Source of the DNA: Bacteroidia bacterium | GTDB lineage: Bacteria > Bacteroidota > Bacteroidia > Palsa-965 | Direction of reading: 5' to 3' | DNA: 64,000 bases | Assembly (NCBI GenBank): GCA_023151315.1 | Contig: JAKLJE010000003.1 | Coordinates: 61,732 to 125,731, forward strand | Shown here: positions 1 to 7,844 of the stretch, piece after piece | Position numbering within the stretch: the stretch's first letter is position 1 | How the letters are laid out: the number at the start of each line of letters is the position of its first letter | The notes under the pieces: model-generated | Seen by the model: the letters and a program-made list of their open reading frames with translations, nothing else | The model's database searches: none | What the model was told of the DNA's origin: nothing | Program-made: the position numbers and the translations under genes

Positions 1-1263
1 AACTGTTACTGAGATTGAATCGTTGCCATAACGGAAATTGATTCCTGCTTTTTCAGCAGCTGATCTTACAGATGCAATTTTAGCTGCGTCTGCTTTCACG
101 GTTACAGTGTCAAACCACGATGTGTTTGCCAGTGTATAGCCACTGCTTTTCAATGAAGCAGCAATTTTTCCTGCACGATTGTGAACGTCTTCTGCAATTG
201 TTTTGATTCCTGCAGGTCCATGATATACCGCATACATACTGGCCATGATGGCGAGTAACGCCTGCGCAGTACAGATATTCGAAGTGGCGCGGTCACGTTT
301 GATATGCTGTTCACGTGTTTGCAGCGCCATGCGCAAAGCATGGTTTCCGTTGCTGTCAACTGACACACCGATAATACGACCCGGCATCAATCGCTTGTAG
401 TCTTCTTTCGCTGCGAAAAATGCTGCATGAGGTCCGCCATAACCCATCGGAACACCGAATCGTTGGCTGTTTCCGAATACAACGTCTGCACCCCATTCTC
501 CCGGAGGAGTGAGCAGCGCAAGTGAGAGAAGATCAGCGGCTACTGCAACACCGGCTTCAACAGCATGAGCTGCATCAGTGAATGCTTTGAAATCATTGAC
601 TTCACCATTGATATCCGGATATTGTACCAACGCGCCGAAGAAAGAATCATCAAAGCGGAATGCGTTGTGATCGCCGATAACCAATTCAATATGCAAAGGA
701 GCTGATCGCGTTTTCAGGAGATCAATAGTCTGCGGATATGCTTTGTCGGAAACAAAGAATTTGTTTGCATTTCGCTTTACGGCGTCACGACTGCGGTTGG
801 AGAAAAGCAATGTCATTGCTTCTGCAGCAGCTGTTGCTTCATCAAGTAAAGACGCGTTAGCCAGCGGCATCGCGGTCAGATCCATAACCATCGTCTGATA
901 ATTCAGCAACGCTTCCAAACGACCTTGAGCAATTTCCGCCTGATACGGAGTATATGCTGTGTACCAGCCCGGATTTTCAAGAATGTTACGTTGAATTACC
1001 GGCGGAGTGATCGTACCGTTGTATCCGAGACCGATGTATGATCTGAAGATTTTATTCTTCGCGCCAAGTGTTTTCAGATGACGGTGATAATCGTATTCGG
1101 AAAGACCCGCTGCAACGTTCAACGGCTTTTTAAGACGAATAGATGCAGGAATGGTCTGATCAATCAGTTCATCAACGGATGACACGCCGATGAATTTGAG
1201 CATGTCTTTGGTGTCGGCTTCGGAAGGTCCGATATGGCGACGGGTGAAAACGTCTCTTGACAT
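1..1263 (-). CDS. gcvP: Glycine dehydrogenase (decarboxylating), N-terminal part
   Basis: This is the P-protein of the glycine cleavage system, a PLP enzyme that decarboxylates glycine and passes the aminomethyl group to the lipoyl H-protein. The reverse strand is open from ATG at 1263 to the left edge, giving 421 codons. It begins MSRDVFTRRHIGPSEADTK, the usual GcvP start. Further conserved stretches are GYNGTITPPVIQRNILENP, YTPYQAEIAQGRLEALLNYQ and QRFGVPMGYGGPHAAFF. The PLP lysine lies in the C-terminal half, outside the window. Bacteroidota GcvP is normally one chain of about 950 residues, so a bit over half is missing. A TATATTTG promoter element lies 36 nt upstream. Confidence 0.97.
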   Translation of the reverse strand, partial: MSRDVFTRRHIGPSEADTKDMLKFIGVSSVDELIDQTIPASIRLKKPLNVAAGLSEYDYHRHLKTLGAKNKIFRSYIGLGYNGTITPPVIQRNILENPGWYTAYTPYQAEIAQGRLEALLNYQTMVMDLTAMPLANASLLDEATAAAEAMTLLFSNRSRDAVKRNANKFFVSDKAYPQTIDLLKTRSAPLHIELVIGDHNAFRFDDSFFGALVQYPDINGEVNDFKAFTDAAHAVEAGVAVAADLLSLALLTPPGEWGADVVFGNSQRFGVPMGYGGPHAAFFAAKEDYKRLMPGRIIGVSVDSNGNHALRMALQTREQHIKRDRATSNICTAQALLAIMASMYAVYHGPAGIKTIAEDVHNRAGKIAASLKSSGYTLANTSWFDTVTVKADAAKIASVRSAAEKAGINFRYGNDSISVTV

Positions 1264-1299
1264 ATTGAGTGTGTTGTTGTTGTAAAAATTGTGTGATCG

Positions 1300-1307
1300 C
1301 AAATATA
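1300..1307 (-). promoter_or_regulatory. -7 promoter element of gcvP
   Basis: Read on the minus strand this is TATATTTG, a perfect match to the Bacteroidota -7 consensus TAnnTTTG, ending 36 nt before the gcvP ATG. I see no clear -33 TTG at the usual distance. Confidence 0.55.
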
Positions 1308-1350
1308 CACAGTTTTAAACCCGCTTTTTGGAGGCAAGGACGAACAAATG

Positions 1351-1358
1351 TATATTTG
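1351..1358 (+). promoter_or_regulatory. -7 promoter element of the 1377 gene
   Basis: TATATTTG matches TAnnTTTG. A TTG at 1326-1328 lies 22 nt upstream, a fitting -33 element. It decides the start of the next gene: the ATG at 1359 would be at or before the transcription start, so translation should begin at 1377 or 1380. Confidence 0.6.
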
Positions 1359-1376
1359 ATGGAATCAGAACCAGAG

Positions 1377-2009
1377 ATGATGAGGATCATATTTGCCGTG
1401 CTTTTGGCGTGTGTAGTTTCCGGAGGACTTTTTGCGCAGACTCCTGAACCGATGGACACCGTTTTTCTTATGAGTGGAAAAACGGTAACCGGTATGGTGA
1501 AAGATACGTCCAATGAAAAGCTTAAGATTCTGATTCCGAAGAAAGGAAAACTGAAGCCGGATTTCATTGATCAGGATCTGATTTTTTCAGTGAAATACAG
1601 AACCGGTGATGAGAAAGTGTTCTATGTTCAGGATACGCTGTTCGGTAATTATTACACACCGAATGAAATCAGATATTATTTGCACGGAGAACGCGATGCC
1701 CGGAAAAACTACCATTGCCGACTTTGGATAGCGGGAGGATTTGTGCTCGGTTACGGCGCCGGACTTTTTCACAGTCCGATTATGCTTGCAGTTCCGTTCG
1801 GCTACAGTTCAGCTTCAGCGGGATTCAGAGTGAAAATCCGCCCGGGCTCGATCTCAAATCCTGATTATCTCAGATACGACACTTATCTGATGGGTTACGA
1901 AAAGGTGGCGCGACAGAAACGATTCATGCGAACACTTGTTTCGGGTGCAATCGGATTCGCCTGTGGATTCGCAACCACTTCCATAATGTACGCTGCGCAG
2001 AATAACTGA
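1377..2009 (+). CDS. Secreted/envelope protein of unknown function
   Basis: I do not recognise a family. The 210-residue product starts with a signal peptide (MMRIIFAVLLACVVSGGLFAQ) with probable cleavage before TPEP. The first 75 mature residues are hydrophilic (DTVFLMSGKTVTGMVKDT), the pattern of a small beta-rich domain seen in many Bacteroidota secreted proteins. A weakly hydrophobic glycine-rich segment follows near residues 118-150, and a second near 185-205 (GAIGFACGFATTSIMYAA). The protein may therefore be anchored in the inner membrane. The start was chosen because the -7 element ends 18 nt upstream and the signal peptide begins here. The stop overlaps the next gene's start by 1 nt, so the two are cotranscribed. 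Confidence 0.8.
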   Translation: MMRIIFAVLLACVVSGGLFAQTPEPMDTVFLMSGKTVTGMVKDTSNEKLKILIPKKGKLKPDFIDQDLIFSVKYRTGDEKVFYVQDTLFGNYYTPNEIRYYLHGERDARKNYHCRLWIAGGFVLGYGAGLFHSPIMLAVPFGYSSASAGFRVKIRPGSISNPDYLRYDTYLMGYEKVARQKRFMRTLVSGAIGFACGFATTSIMYAAQNN

Positions 2010-2905
2010 TGCGTAGATCCGCTCCCCAACGGCTTCTTGATTTTTATGTGTTCAGTAATCTGCACATTGCACTCTGTGCAGTGACAGCGTGTATTGCATC
2101 CTGCATGGTTTTAGGAATCAGAGTTCATCCGGATGTTCTGCTCGTGGCAGGTAGCGGAACTCTTTCACTGTACTCCTGGCAGCGTTGGTTAGGTGTAAAG
2201 CAGAAAGAAAATCCTGATTATCCTGCAGAGCGTCATCAGTGGAATTACAGGAACAAATCGCTGCTGTTATCATTCACGATTTTGGGTGCTCTGGTTGCAG
2301 CGGCCGGATTGTATTCGCTTCCTCTAATAACATGGAAAATTGTGGTTGTTGCCGGAGCGGTTGCGGTAATTTATTCGGCACCAATGATTCCGTTTGAAGG
2401 TAAATTGATAAGACTACGCGATGTTACCGGTGTTAAAGTCTTTGTGATTGCACTTACTTGGACTTTAGTGTGTGTATGGATTCCGTTTTCACTGGCCATG
2501 AAAACAGATACTTCATCGGTAGGTTGGGAGTTAAACAGTCAGGCTTTCGTTTGGAAGTGGTCTTTGATTTTCTTTCTCGCTACCGTAGCATTGACACTGC
2601 CGTTCGATGTGCGAGACATGGATTTCGACAAAGGTGTTCTGCGCTCTTTGCCAATGATTTTCGGAGCGCAAAAAATGACATTAGCTGCAGCTATTGTTGT
2701 GCTTATTTCAGGAATCCTGTTCTGGTTTTTTGAGTCTCGGATTTCGGGAACTTCGTTGCCGTCAGGAATGTGGCGCGGCTATTTTCTCTGGAGTGTAATT
2801 GCTTTTACTGTTGTATTGAAAAGTAACAACCGAAACGAACATTATTACTCGTTTCTTATCGATGGTTTACTACTACTGTTGCCTTTTGCTCTGCTTATGT
2901 CTTAG
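2009..2905 (+). CDS. UbiA-like prenyltransferase-family membrane protein
   Basis: A 298-residue integral membrane protein with about eight hydrophobic segments. The motif LPFDVRDMDFDKG at about residues 196-208 resembles the second Asp-rich motif of UbiA prenyltransferases (DxRDxxxD). The first Asp-rich motif (NDxxDxxxD) is not obvious; YSWQRWLGVKQKENPDYPAERH near residue 53 may be its degenerate equivalent. UbiA enzymes attach prenyl chains to aromatic acceptors such as quinone or heme precursors. With the first motif unclear, activity is uncertain and it may be a divergent UbiA homologue. It is translationally coupled to the preceding gene, and its stop overlaps that of hemL on the other strand by 4 bp. 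Confidence 0.6.
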   Translation: MRRSAPQRLLDFYVFSNLHIALCAVTACIASCMVLGIRVHPDVLLVAGSGTLSLYSWQRWLGVKQKENPDYPAERHQWNYRNKSLLLSFTILGALVAAAGLYSLPLITWKIVVVAGAVAVIYSAPMIPFEGKLIRLRDVTGVKVFVIALTWTLVCVWIPFSLAMKTDTSSVGWELNSQAFVWKWSLIFFLATVALTLPFDVRDMDFDKGVLRSLPMIFGAQKMTLAAAIVVLISGILFWFFESRISGTSLPSGMWRGYFLWSVIAFTVVLKSNNRNEHYYSFLIDGLLLLLPFALLMS

Positions 2906-4197
2906 GAAGCAAATACGCGATCCAAACCAGCGCAGAAAATTTCAGATGCACGTTTAAGTTCATCTTCCGTGTGGACTGAAGAAATGAATCCAACTTCATA
3001 GCCGGAAGGTCCGAGGTAAATGCCATTCTCCAGCAAGTAATGATACAACACACGGAACTTCTCCATGCTCTTCGGATCGATAGCTTCGGCAGTGCGAATT
3101 GCTTCATCATTCGAAAATGCAATCCAGAAAATTGAGCCGGTCTCGAAAATCCGTAATGTGTAATTTTTCTGCGCGGCGTAGTTGCGGATCGTTGCTGTGA
3201 ACGCTTTTGTTTTTGCTTCGAGATTAGTGTAAAAATCTTTCTGCAAGCAAAGGCTCAACTGCGCAATTCCAGCAGCCATCGCAACCGGATTTCCGGATAA
3301 TGTTCCTGCCTGATAAACGCCGCCTTCTGGAGAAATGTTCGACATCAATTGTGCTGATGCTCCGTAAGCGCCTACAGGAAGTCCGCCACCTATGATTTTA
3401 CCATACGTAATAATGTCCGGACGAATGCCATACAATCCCGCTGCTCCTGTAAATCCGACACGGAAACCGGAAATCACTTCATCAAAAAGAAGGTAAGCTC
3501 CGTTGCGGGTGCAGATATCACGAAGGAATGTGAGAAATTCTTTGCGCTGCAAAAGCAATCCGTTGTTCGCAGGAATCGGTTCTATAATTACACAGGCAAT
3601 TTCATTCGGGAATTCCTTGAAAGCCGCTTCAACCGCCGCTTCATTATCCAAAGGAACAACAACGGTTTCTTTTACGAATTCTTCAGGTACGCCCGCTGAA
3701 GACGTGTTACCGAACGTTACCAATCCGGAACCTGCTTTCACAAGCAATGAATCGGAATGGCCGTGATAACATCCTTCGAACTTCAGAATTTTCTTTCTGC
3801 CTGAAGCGCCGCGCGCAAGTCGAATTGCACTCATCACGGCTTCCGTTCCTGAACTCACGAAACGCATTTTCTCTATGTACGGATTGTTTGAAAGAATCAA
3901 CTCTGCCAAATGATTTTCCAGTTCTGTCGGCGCACCGAATGAAGTTCCATTGGCTGCTGTTGTACTGATCGCGTTTACTACATCTTCATGCGCATGTCCA
4001 TTGATCAGCGGTCCCCACGAAGCACAGAAATCCAGAAATTCATTTCCGTCTGCATCCCAGATTTTCGAACCTTTTCCCTTCGCAATAAAACGCGGCGTGC
4101 CGCCAACTGATCGGAATGCACGTACGGGAGAATTTACTCCGCCCGGGAAATAGTTTTTTGCTTTGGAATAAAGTTCTTCGGAACGCTTCGTATTCAT
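2902..4197 (-). CDS. hemL: Glutamate-1-semialdehyde 2,1-aminomutase
   Basis: HemL converts glutamate-1-semialdehyde to 5-aminolevulinate, the last step of the C5 route to tetrapyrroles in the cytoplasm. The product has 431 residues, the usual length. It shows the N-terminal FPGGVNSPVRAF signature, the EGCYHGHSDS loop, the class-III aminotransferase segment LLFDEVISGFRVG, and the PLP-binding lysine K267 in TYGKIIGGGLPVGAYG. The ATG at 4197 gives the canonical MNTKRSEELYSKAK start; a TTG further upstream would lie ahead of the promoter. It diverges from kynU through a shared symmetrical promoter and ends in a 4-bp overlap with the convergent UbiA-like gene. Confidence 0.97.
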   Translation of the reverse strand: MNTKRSEELYSKAKNYFPGGVNSPVRAFRSVGGTPRFIAKGKGSKIWDADGNEFLDFCASWGPLINGHAHEDVVNAISTTAANGTSFGAPTELENHLAELILSNNPYIEKMRFVSSGTEAVMSAIRLARGASGRKKILKFEGCYHGHSDSLLVKAGSGLVTFGNTSSAGVPEEFVKETVVVPLDNEAAVEAAFKEFPNEIACVIIEPIPANNGLLLQRKEFLTFLRDICTRNGAYLLFDEVISGFRVGFTGAAGLYGIRPDIITYGKIIGGGLPVGAYGASAQLMSNISPEGGVYQAGTLSGNPVAMAAGIAQLSLCLQKDFYTNLEAKTKAFTATIRNYAAQKNYTLRIFETGSIFWIAFSNDEAIRTAEAIDPKSMEKFRVLYHYLLENGIYLGPSGYEVGFISSVHTEDELKRASEIFCAGLDRVFAS

Positions 4198-4214
4198 AAA
4201 AAATGTATTTCGTG

Positions 4215-4222
4215 CAAAGATA
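4215..4222 (-). promoter_or_regulatory. -7 promoter element of hemL
   Basis: Reads TATCTTTG on the minus strand, a perfect TAnnTTTG match 17 nt before the hemL ATG. A TTG (minus strand, 4246-4248) lies 23 nt upstream as a possible -33 element. It forms one end of the inverted repeat at 4215-4271. Confidence 0.65.
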
Positions 4223-4263
4223 CATATCAGTTGGCTGCATACTGTCAACTGATACCGGATATG

Positions 4264-4271
4264 TATCTTTG
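4264..4271 (+). promoter_or_regulatory. -7 promoter element of kynU
   Basis: TATCTTTG, a perfect TAnnTTTG match, ends only 4 nt before the kynU ATG at 4276. Transcription would start at or within a few bases of the start codon, giving a leaderless or nearly leaderless mRNA. The only upstream TTG (4231-4233) is 30 nt away, further than usual for a -33 box. Confidence 0.6.
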
Positions 4272-4275
4272 CCGC

Positions 4276-5541
4276 ATGTCATACCACAACACAATCGAGT
4301 TTGCCCGTTCAATGGACGTTGAAGATCCGTTGCGCGAATACAGATCAAAGTTTCACATGCCTCAGTTCAACGGAGAAGACGTTCTGTACTTCACCGGAAA
4401 CTCTCTTGGTCTTCAGCCGAAAAGCACAAAGGCGGCCATTGAACAGGAACTGGACGATTGGGCACGATTAGGCGTGGAAGGACATTTTCATGCGAAGAAT
4501 CCGTGGATGCCTTATCATGAATTTCTCACTGAAAAAACCGCAAAACTGGTAGGCGCAAAACCTATTGAAGTAGTGTGCATGAATCAGCTGACTGTAAATG
4601 TGCATTTGCTGATGGTTTCGTTTTATCGTCCCCGCGGATTACGTTACAAAATCATTTGTGAGCAGAAAGCGTTTCCTTCAGATCAGTACGCATTGGAATC
4701 GCAAGTGAAATTCCATGGCTATGATCCTGAAGAAGCAATTGTTGAAGTGGGTCCGCGTGCTGGCGAGCATACGATTCGACACGAAGATATTCTCGCAGCA
4801 ATTGAAAAGCACAAAGACGAATTAGCACTCGTGTTCATCGGCGGCGTGAATTACTACACCGGTCAGGTATTTGACCTCGCGGAAATTACTGCTGCGGCGC
4901 ACAAAGCTGGAGCGTACGCCGGATTCGATCTGGCACATGCAGCGGGAAATGTGATTCTTCAGCTTCACGACTGGAATGTTGATTTTGCATGCTGGTGCAG
5001 TTATAAATATCTCAACAGCGGACCGGGAAGTGTTTCTGGCGCGTTCGTACATGAACGTCATGCACATAGCGAACTGATTCGTTTTGCAGGTTGGTGGGGA
5101 CACGATAAAGTAACGCGTTTCAAGATGGAAAAAGGTTTCCGTCCTGTTCCGGGTGCAGAAGGCTGGCAGTTGAGCAATGCACCGGTTTTCTCAATGGCCG
5201 CTCACAATGCAGCACTTGAAATATTTGATGAAGTGGGTATGGAGAAGTTGCGCGCGAAGACAATGAAACTTTCCGGTTATCTTGAATTTATCATCGATGA
5301 TGTTTCTTCCCGCAAAGGAAATTGTCTTGAAATCATCACGCCTCGTGAATGGAAACAGCGTGGTTGTCAGTTGAGCGTTGTCGCACACGGCTACGGACGC
5401 GATTTGTTCAACGCACTCATGCAAAATGGCGTTATTCCTGATTGGAGAGAGCCGAATGTAATTCGTCTGGCTCCTGTTCCACTTTATAATTCGTTTGAGG
5501 ATATCTGGAGATTCGGCCAGAAGCTGGAAGAGGCGATGTGA
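4276..5541 (+). CDS. kynU: Kynureninase
   Basis: KynU cleaves kynurenine or 3-hydroxykynurenine to anthranilate or 3-hydroxyanthranilate plus alanine. The product has 421 residues, normal for the family. Visible signatures are YFTGNSLGLQPK near residues 38-49, GGVNYYTGQVFD (189-200), GFDLAHAAGN (216-225) and WCSYKYLNSGPGSVSGAF, in which K244 is the expected PLP lysine. The ATG at 4276 aligns with family N-termini (FARSMDVEDPLREYR). kmo follows after 163 nt on the same strand, so this locus supplies the last two steps towards 3-hydroxyanthranilate, the quinolinate/NAD precursor. The upstream dioxygenase and 3-hydroxyanthranilate dioxygenase are not in the window. Confidence 0.96.
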   Translation: MSYHNTIEFARSMDVEDPLREYRSKFHMPQFNGEDVLYFTGNSLGLQPKSTKAAIEQELDDWARLGVEGHFHAKNPWMPYHEFLTEKTAKLVGAKPIEVVCMNQLTVNVHLLMVSFYRPRGLRYKIICEQKAFPSDQYALESQVKFHGYDPEEAIVEVGPRAGEHTIRHEDILAAIEKHKDELALVFIGGVNYYTGQVFDLAEITAAAHKAGAYAGFDLAHAAGNVILQLHDWNVDFACWCSYKYLNSGPGSVSGAFVHERHAHSELIRFAGWWGHDKVTRFKMEKGFRPVPGAEGWQLSNAPVFSMAAHNAALEIFDEVGMEKLRAKTMKLSGYLEFIIDDVSSRKGNCLEIITPREWKQRGCQLSVVAHGYGRDLFNALMQNGVIPDWREPNVIRLAPVPLYNSFEDIWRFGQKLEEAM

Positions 5542-5704
5542 TTTCGTTTAAATCACGTTGTATTATAGAATCCTGATATTCGTCAGGCGTGCAATCACTG
5601 CATGATCTTACATTCGCAATTCTGTTATGAAAGAAGTAATCTTCTTTTGGTGACAGAATGTTGAACTGAAATCATTTTCTTTGCTAAAGAACTCAATCTG
5701 AATT

Positions 5705-7051
5705 ATGAGTAAGAAAGTAACACTCGTTGGAGCCGGACTCGTTGGTTCGCTTCTTTCCATTTATCTCGCAAAGCGCGGATATAACGTAAACGTTTTCGAA
5801 CGTCGTCCTGACATGCGCAAGACGAAAGGGTATGCCGGAAAATCGATCAACCTGGCACTGAGCGATCGCGGTTTGCGCGGATTGGAAGGTGTTGGCATTG
5901 CCGACGAGATCAGAAAAATTGCGATTCCGATGTACGGACGTTTTCTGCATTATCAGGATGGAACAACAGGATATCAGCCTTACGGAAAAGAAGGTCAGGC
6001 GATCAATTCAGTTTCGCGTGCTGGCATTAATATGATGCTGATGGATCTTGCGGAAACTTTGCCTAATGTGAAGTTCAATTTCGAAGAACGTTGTACCGGA
6101 GTGGATTCGGTAAAAGGTGTTTCTTCATTTGTAAATGAATCTACACAAGCTCAAACAACAATTAACTCTGATTTGATTTTCGGTTCTGACGGAGCATTTT
6201 CTGCAGCACGTTTAAGCGCGATGCTGGGACACGATCGTTTTGAATACAATCAGTTTTACATTGAAGCCGGATATAAGGAACTTGTGATTCCTGCCGGGCC
6301 GAATGGTGAATTTCTCATTGAGAAAAACGCGTTGCACATCTGGCCACGTAAGAGTTTCATGATGATTGCGCTTCCGAATATCGACGGAACGTTTACTTGT
6401 ACTTTGTTCATGCCGTTCACCGGTGAGAATTCGTTTGAAAAACTGAAGACACGTGAAGAAGTGAAAGAATTCTTTGATCGTGTGTTCCCTGACGCAGTTC
6501 CGTTGATGCCGACATTGCTCGATGATTTCATGACAAATCCTACAGCATCATTGGTTACAGTAAAATGTTTCCCTTGGACATTTGACGATAAACTTGCGTT
6601 GATCGGTGATGCCGCACATGCTATTGTACCTTTCTACGGACAAGGAATGAACTGCGGATTTGAAGATTGTGTGGTGTTGAACGAACTGATCGATAAGCAC
6701 AAAGAGAACTGGCCTGCAATTCTGAATGAATATCAGATATTGAGAAAGCCAGACGGTGATGCAGTCGCGGATCTTGCTATTGGAAACTTTACGGAGATGC
6801 GTGATAAAACCGCAGATCCGAAATTCCATCTGCAGAAGAAAATAGAAGCTTGGTTTTCGGAAAAACATCCGGATAAATGGGTGCCGCAATATTCAATGGT
6901 AACTTATCGTCCGGATATACGTTACTCTTATGCTTTGAAACGCGGTAAGGAGCAGGATGAAATCATGCAGAAAGTAATGGCTGCAGTTCCGGGTATTGAA
7001 GAAAAGTGGGATACTCCGGAAGTGGAAAAGTTAATCCTACAACATCTATAG
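5705..7051 (+). CDS. kmo: Kynurenine 3-monooxygenase
   Basis: An FAD-dependent aromatic hydroxylase that converts L-kynurenine to 3-hydroxykynurenine with NADPH and O2. The 448-residue protein begins with the FAD-binding dinucleotide fold VTLVGAGLVGSLLSIYLAKRG. It continues with the conserved GKSINLALSDRG segment near residues 44-55 and the second FAD motif LALIGDAAHAIVPFYGQGMN near residues 297-316. Eukaryotic Kmo has a C-terminal membrane anchor; no comparable hydrophobic tail is seen here, so the enzyme is probably soluble. It lies downstream of kynU on the same strand and is followed 4 nt later by a lipoprotein gene, suggesting one transcription unit ending at the hairpin at 7800. Confidence 0.96.
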   Translation: MSKKVTLVGAGLVGSLLSIYLAKRGYNVNVFERRPDMRKTKGYAGKSINLALSDRGLRGLEGVGIADEIRKIAIPMYGRFLHYQDGTTGYQPYGKEGQAINSVSRAGINMMLMDLAETLPNVKFNFEERCTGVDSVKGVSSFVNESTQAQTTINSDLIFGSDGAFSAARLSAMLGHDRFEYNQFYIEAGYKELVIPAGPNGEFLIEKNALHIWPRKSFMMIALPNIDGTFTCTLFMPFTGENSFEKLKTREEVKEFFDRVFPDAVPLMPTLLDDFMTNPTASLVTVKCFPWTFDDKLALIGDAAHAIVPFYGQGMNCGFEDCVVLNELIDKHKENWPAILNEYQILRKPDGDAVADLAIGNFTEMRDKTADPKFHLQKKIEAWFSEKHPDKWVPQYSMVTYRPDIRYSYALKRGKEQDEIMQKVMAAVPGIEEKWDTPEVEKLILQHL

Positions 7052-7055
7052 AACC

Positions 7056-7766
7056 ATGAAAACAAACCCCATTGTATTTCTGCTGTTTATAGGAACTTTT
7101 TTAGGTTCCTGTACCGAAGCTTATCAGAATAAAAACAAAGTTGCTGAAGAGTTCGTGGACGACATGAAAGCTTCAGGCGTAACAGTTGGTTACGCTGCAA
7201 ATACTTCAACCGGGAAGGGAACAAGTAAAGTAACTACGCTTACTTTCAGTGGTGTAACATTGAATATTGAAGAACTTGAAGAGAAAGTGAATGAAGTGGC
7301 TTTGATGTTTTACAACACTATTCCGAAGGAAGATTTGAAAGGTGAAACGGCTCTGGAAATCGTAACGAAGATGAAAGAAGGCGACGAAGATTACACTTTC
7401 AATTTCCCTCTTAAAGAATTAGCGATTGCTGAAGAACTTCTGAAGAATGCGGAAGCAATGGTGCAGGCTTGTCATGACAACGATTCCGATAAGATCCGCA
7501 AACTCAAAGACGATGACTATCTTCCGGAAGATGTGATGGAGGATATTTACGCTTTGAATGCGGAAAATGCAGCTGCTTTCAGCGGTCAGACTTATCAGGT
7601 AAAGCGTACTTCTTTCCGTTTTGCAGAAGGAGCAGATGATCCGGATCTGAGAATGATTACCGCCAATTTTGCCGGCGGTAACAAGAAGATGTACACAGAT
7701 TACACCGTGAACGTGGATTGTAAGACGAAGAAGGTGGTGTACATCTGGATGAAAAACAGCGAATAG
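7056..7766 (+). CDS. Lipoprotein of unknown function
   Basis: I recognise no family. The 236-residue product starts MKTNPIVFLLFIGTFLGSC; the LGSC lipobox predicts lipid attachment at Cys19. The mature part is acidic and mostly helical, for example LEELEEKVNEVALMFYN and KMKEGDEDYTFN. The last 40 residues look like alternating beta strands (RMITANFAGGNKKMYTDYTV). It is 4 nt downstream of kmo and probably cotranscribed, but nothing links it to kynurenine chemistry. The operon ends in a hairpin terminator about 35 nt later. Confidence 0.8.
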   Translation: MKTNPIVFLLFIGTFLGSCTEAYQNKNKVAEEFVDDMKASGVTVGYAANTSTGKGTSKVTTLTFSGVTLNIEELEEKVNEVALMFYNTIPKEDLKGETALEIVTKMKEGDEDYTFNFPLKELAIAEELLKNAEAMVQACHDNDSDKIRKLKDDDYLPEDVMEDIYALNAENAAAFSGQTYQVKRTSFRFAEGADDPDLRMITANFAGGNKKMYTDYTVNVDCKTKKVVYIWMKNSE

Positions 7767-7799
7767 ACTGTGGCGGCAAAGAATTCGAAATTCAGTTTG

Positions 7800-7825
7800 G
7801 GTCGGACGATGTTCGGCCTTTTTTT
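7800..7825 (+). terminator. Intrinsic terminator after the kynU-kmo region
   Basis: GGTCGGAC pairs with GTTCGGCC across a GAT loop (8 bp, two G-U pairs) and is followed by seven T residues. Confidence 0.75.
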
Positions 7826-7844
7826 ATAACGTAAGGGACGCAAA

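Larger units (their letters stand above)
4215..4271. repeat. Nested inverted repeats in the hemL/kynU divergent promoter
   Basis: CAAAGATACATATC (4215-4228) is the exact reverse complement of GATATGTATCTTTG (4258-4271). Inside it, ATCAGTTG (4226-4233) is the exact reverse complement of CAACTGAT (4246-4253). The outer arms contain the -7 elements of both genes, so both promoters use the same octamer and the same flanking bases in mirror orientation. A dimeric regulator could contact it, or the symmetry could simply enforce equal transcription in both directions. Confidence 0.8.

Noticed and set aside
4276-4311. Internal ATG at 4312 as the kynU start
   Set aside because: The 12 residues before it (FARSMD and upstream) align with kynureninase N-termini, and the promoter fits ATG 4276.
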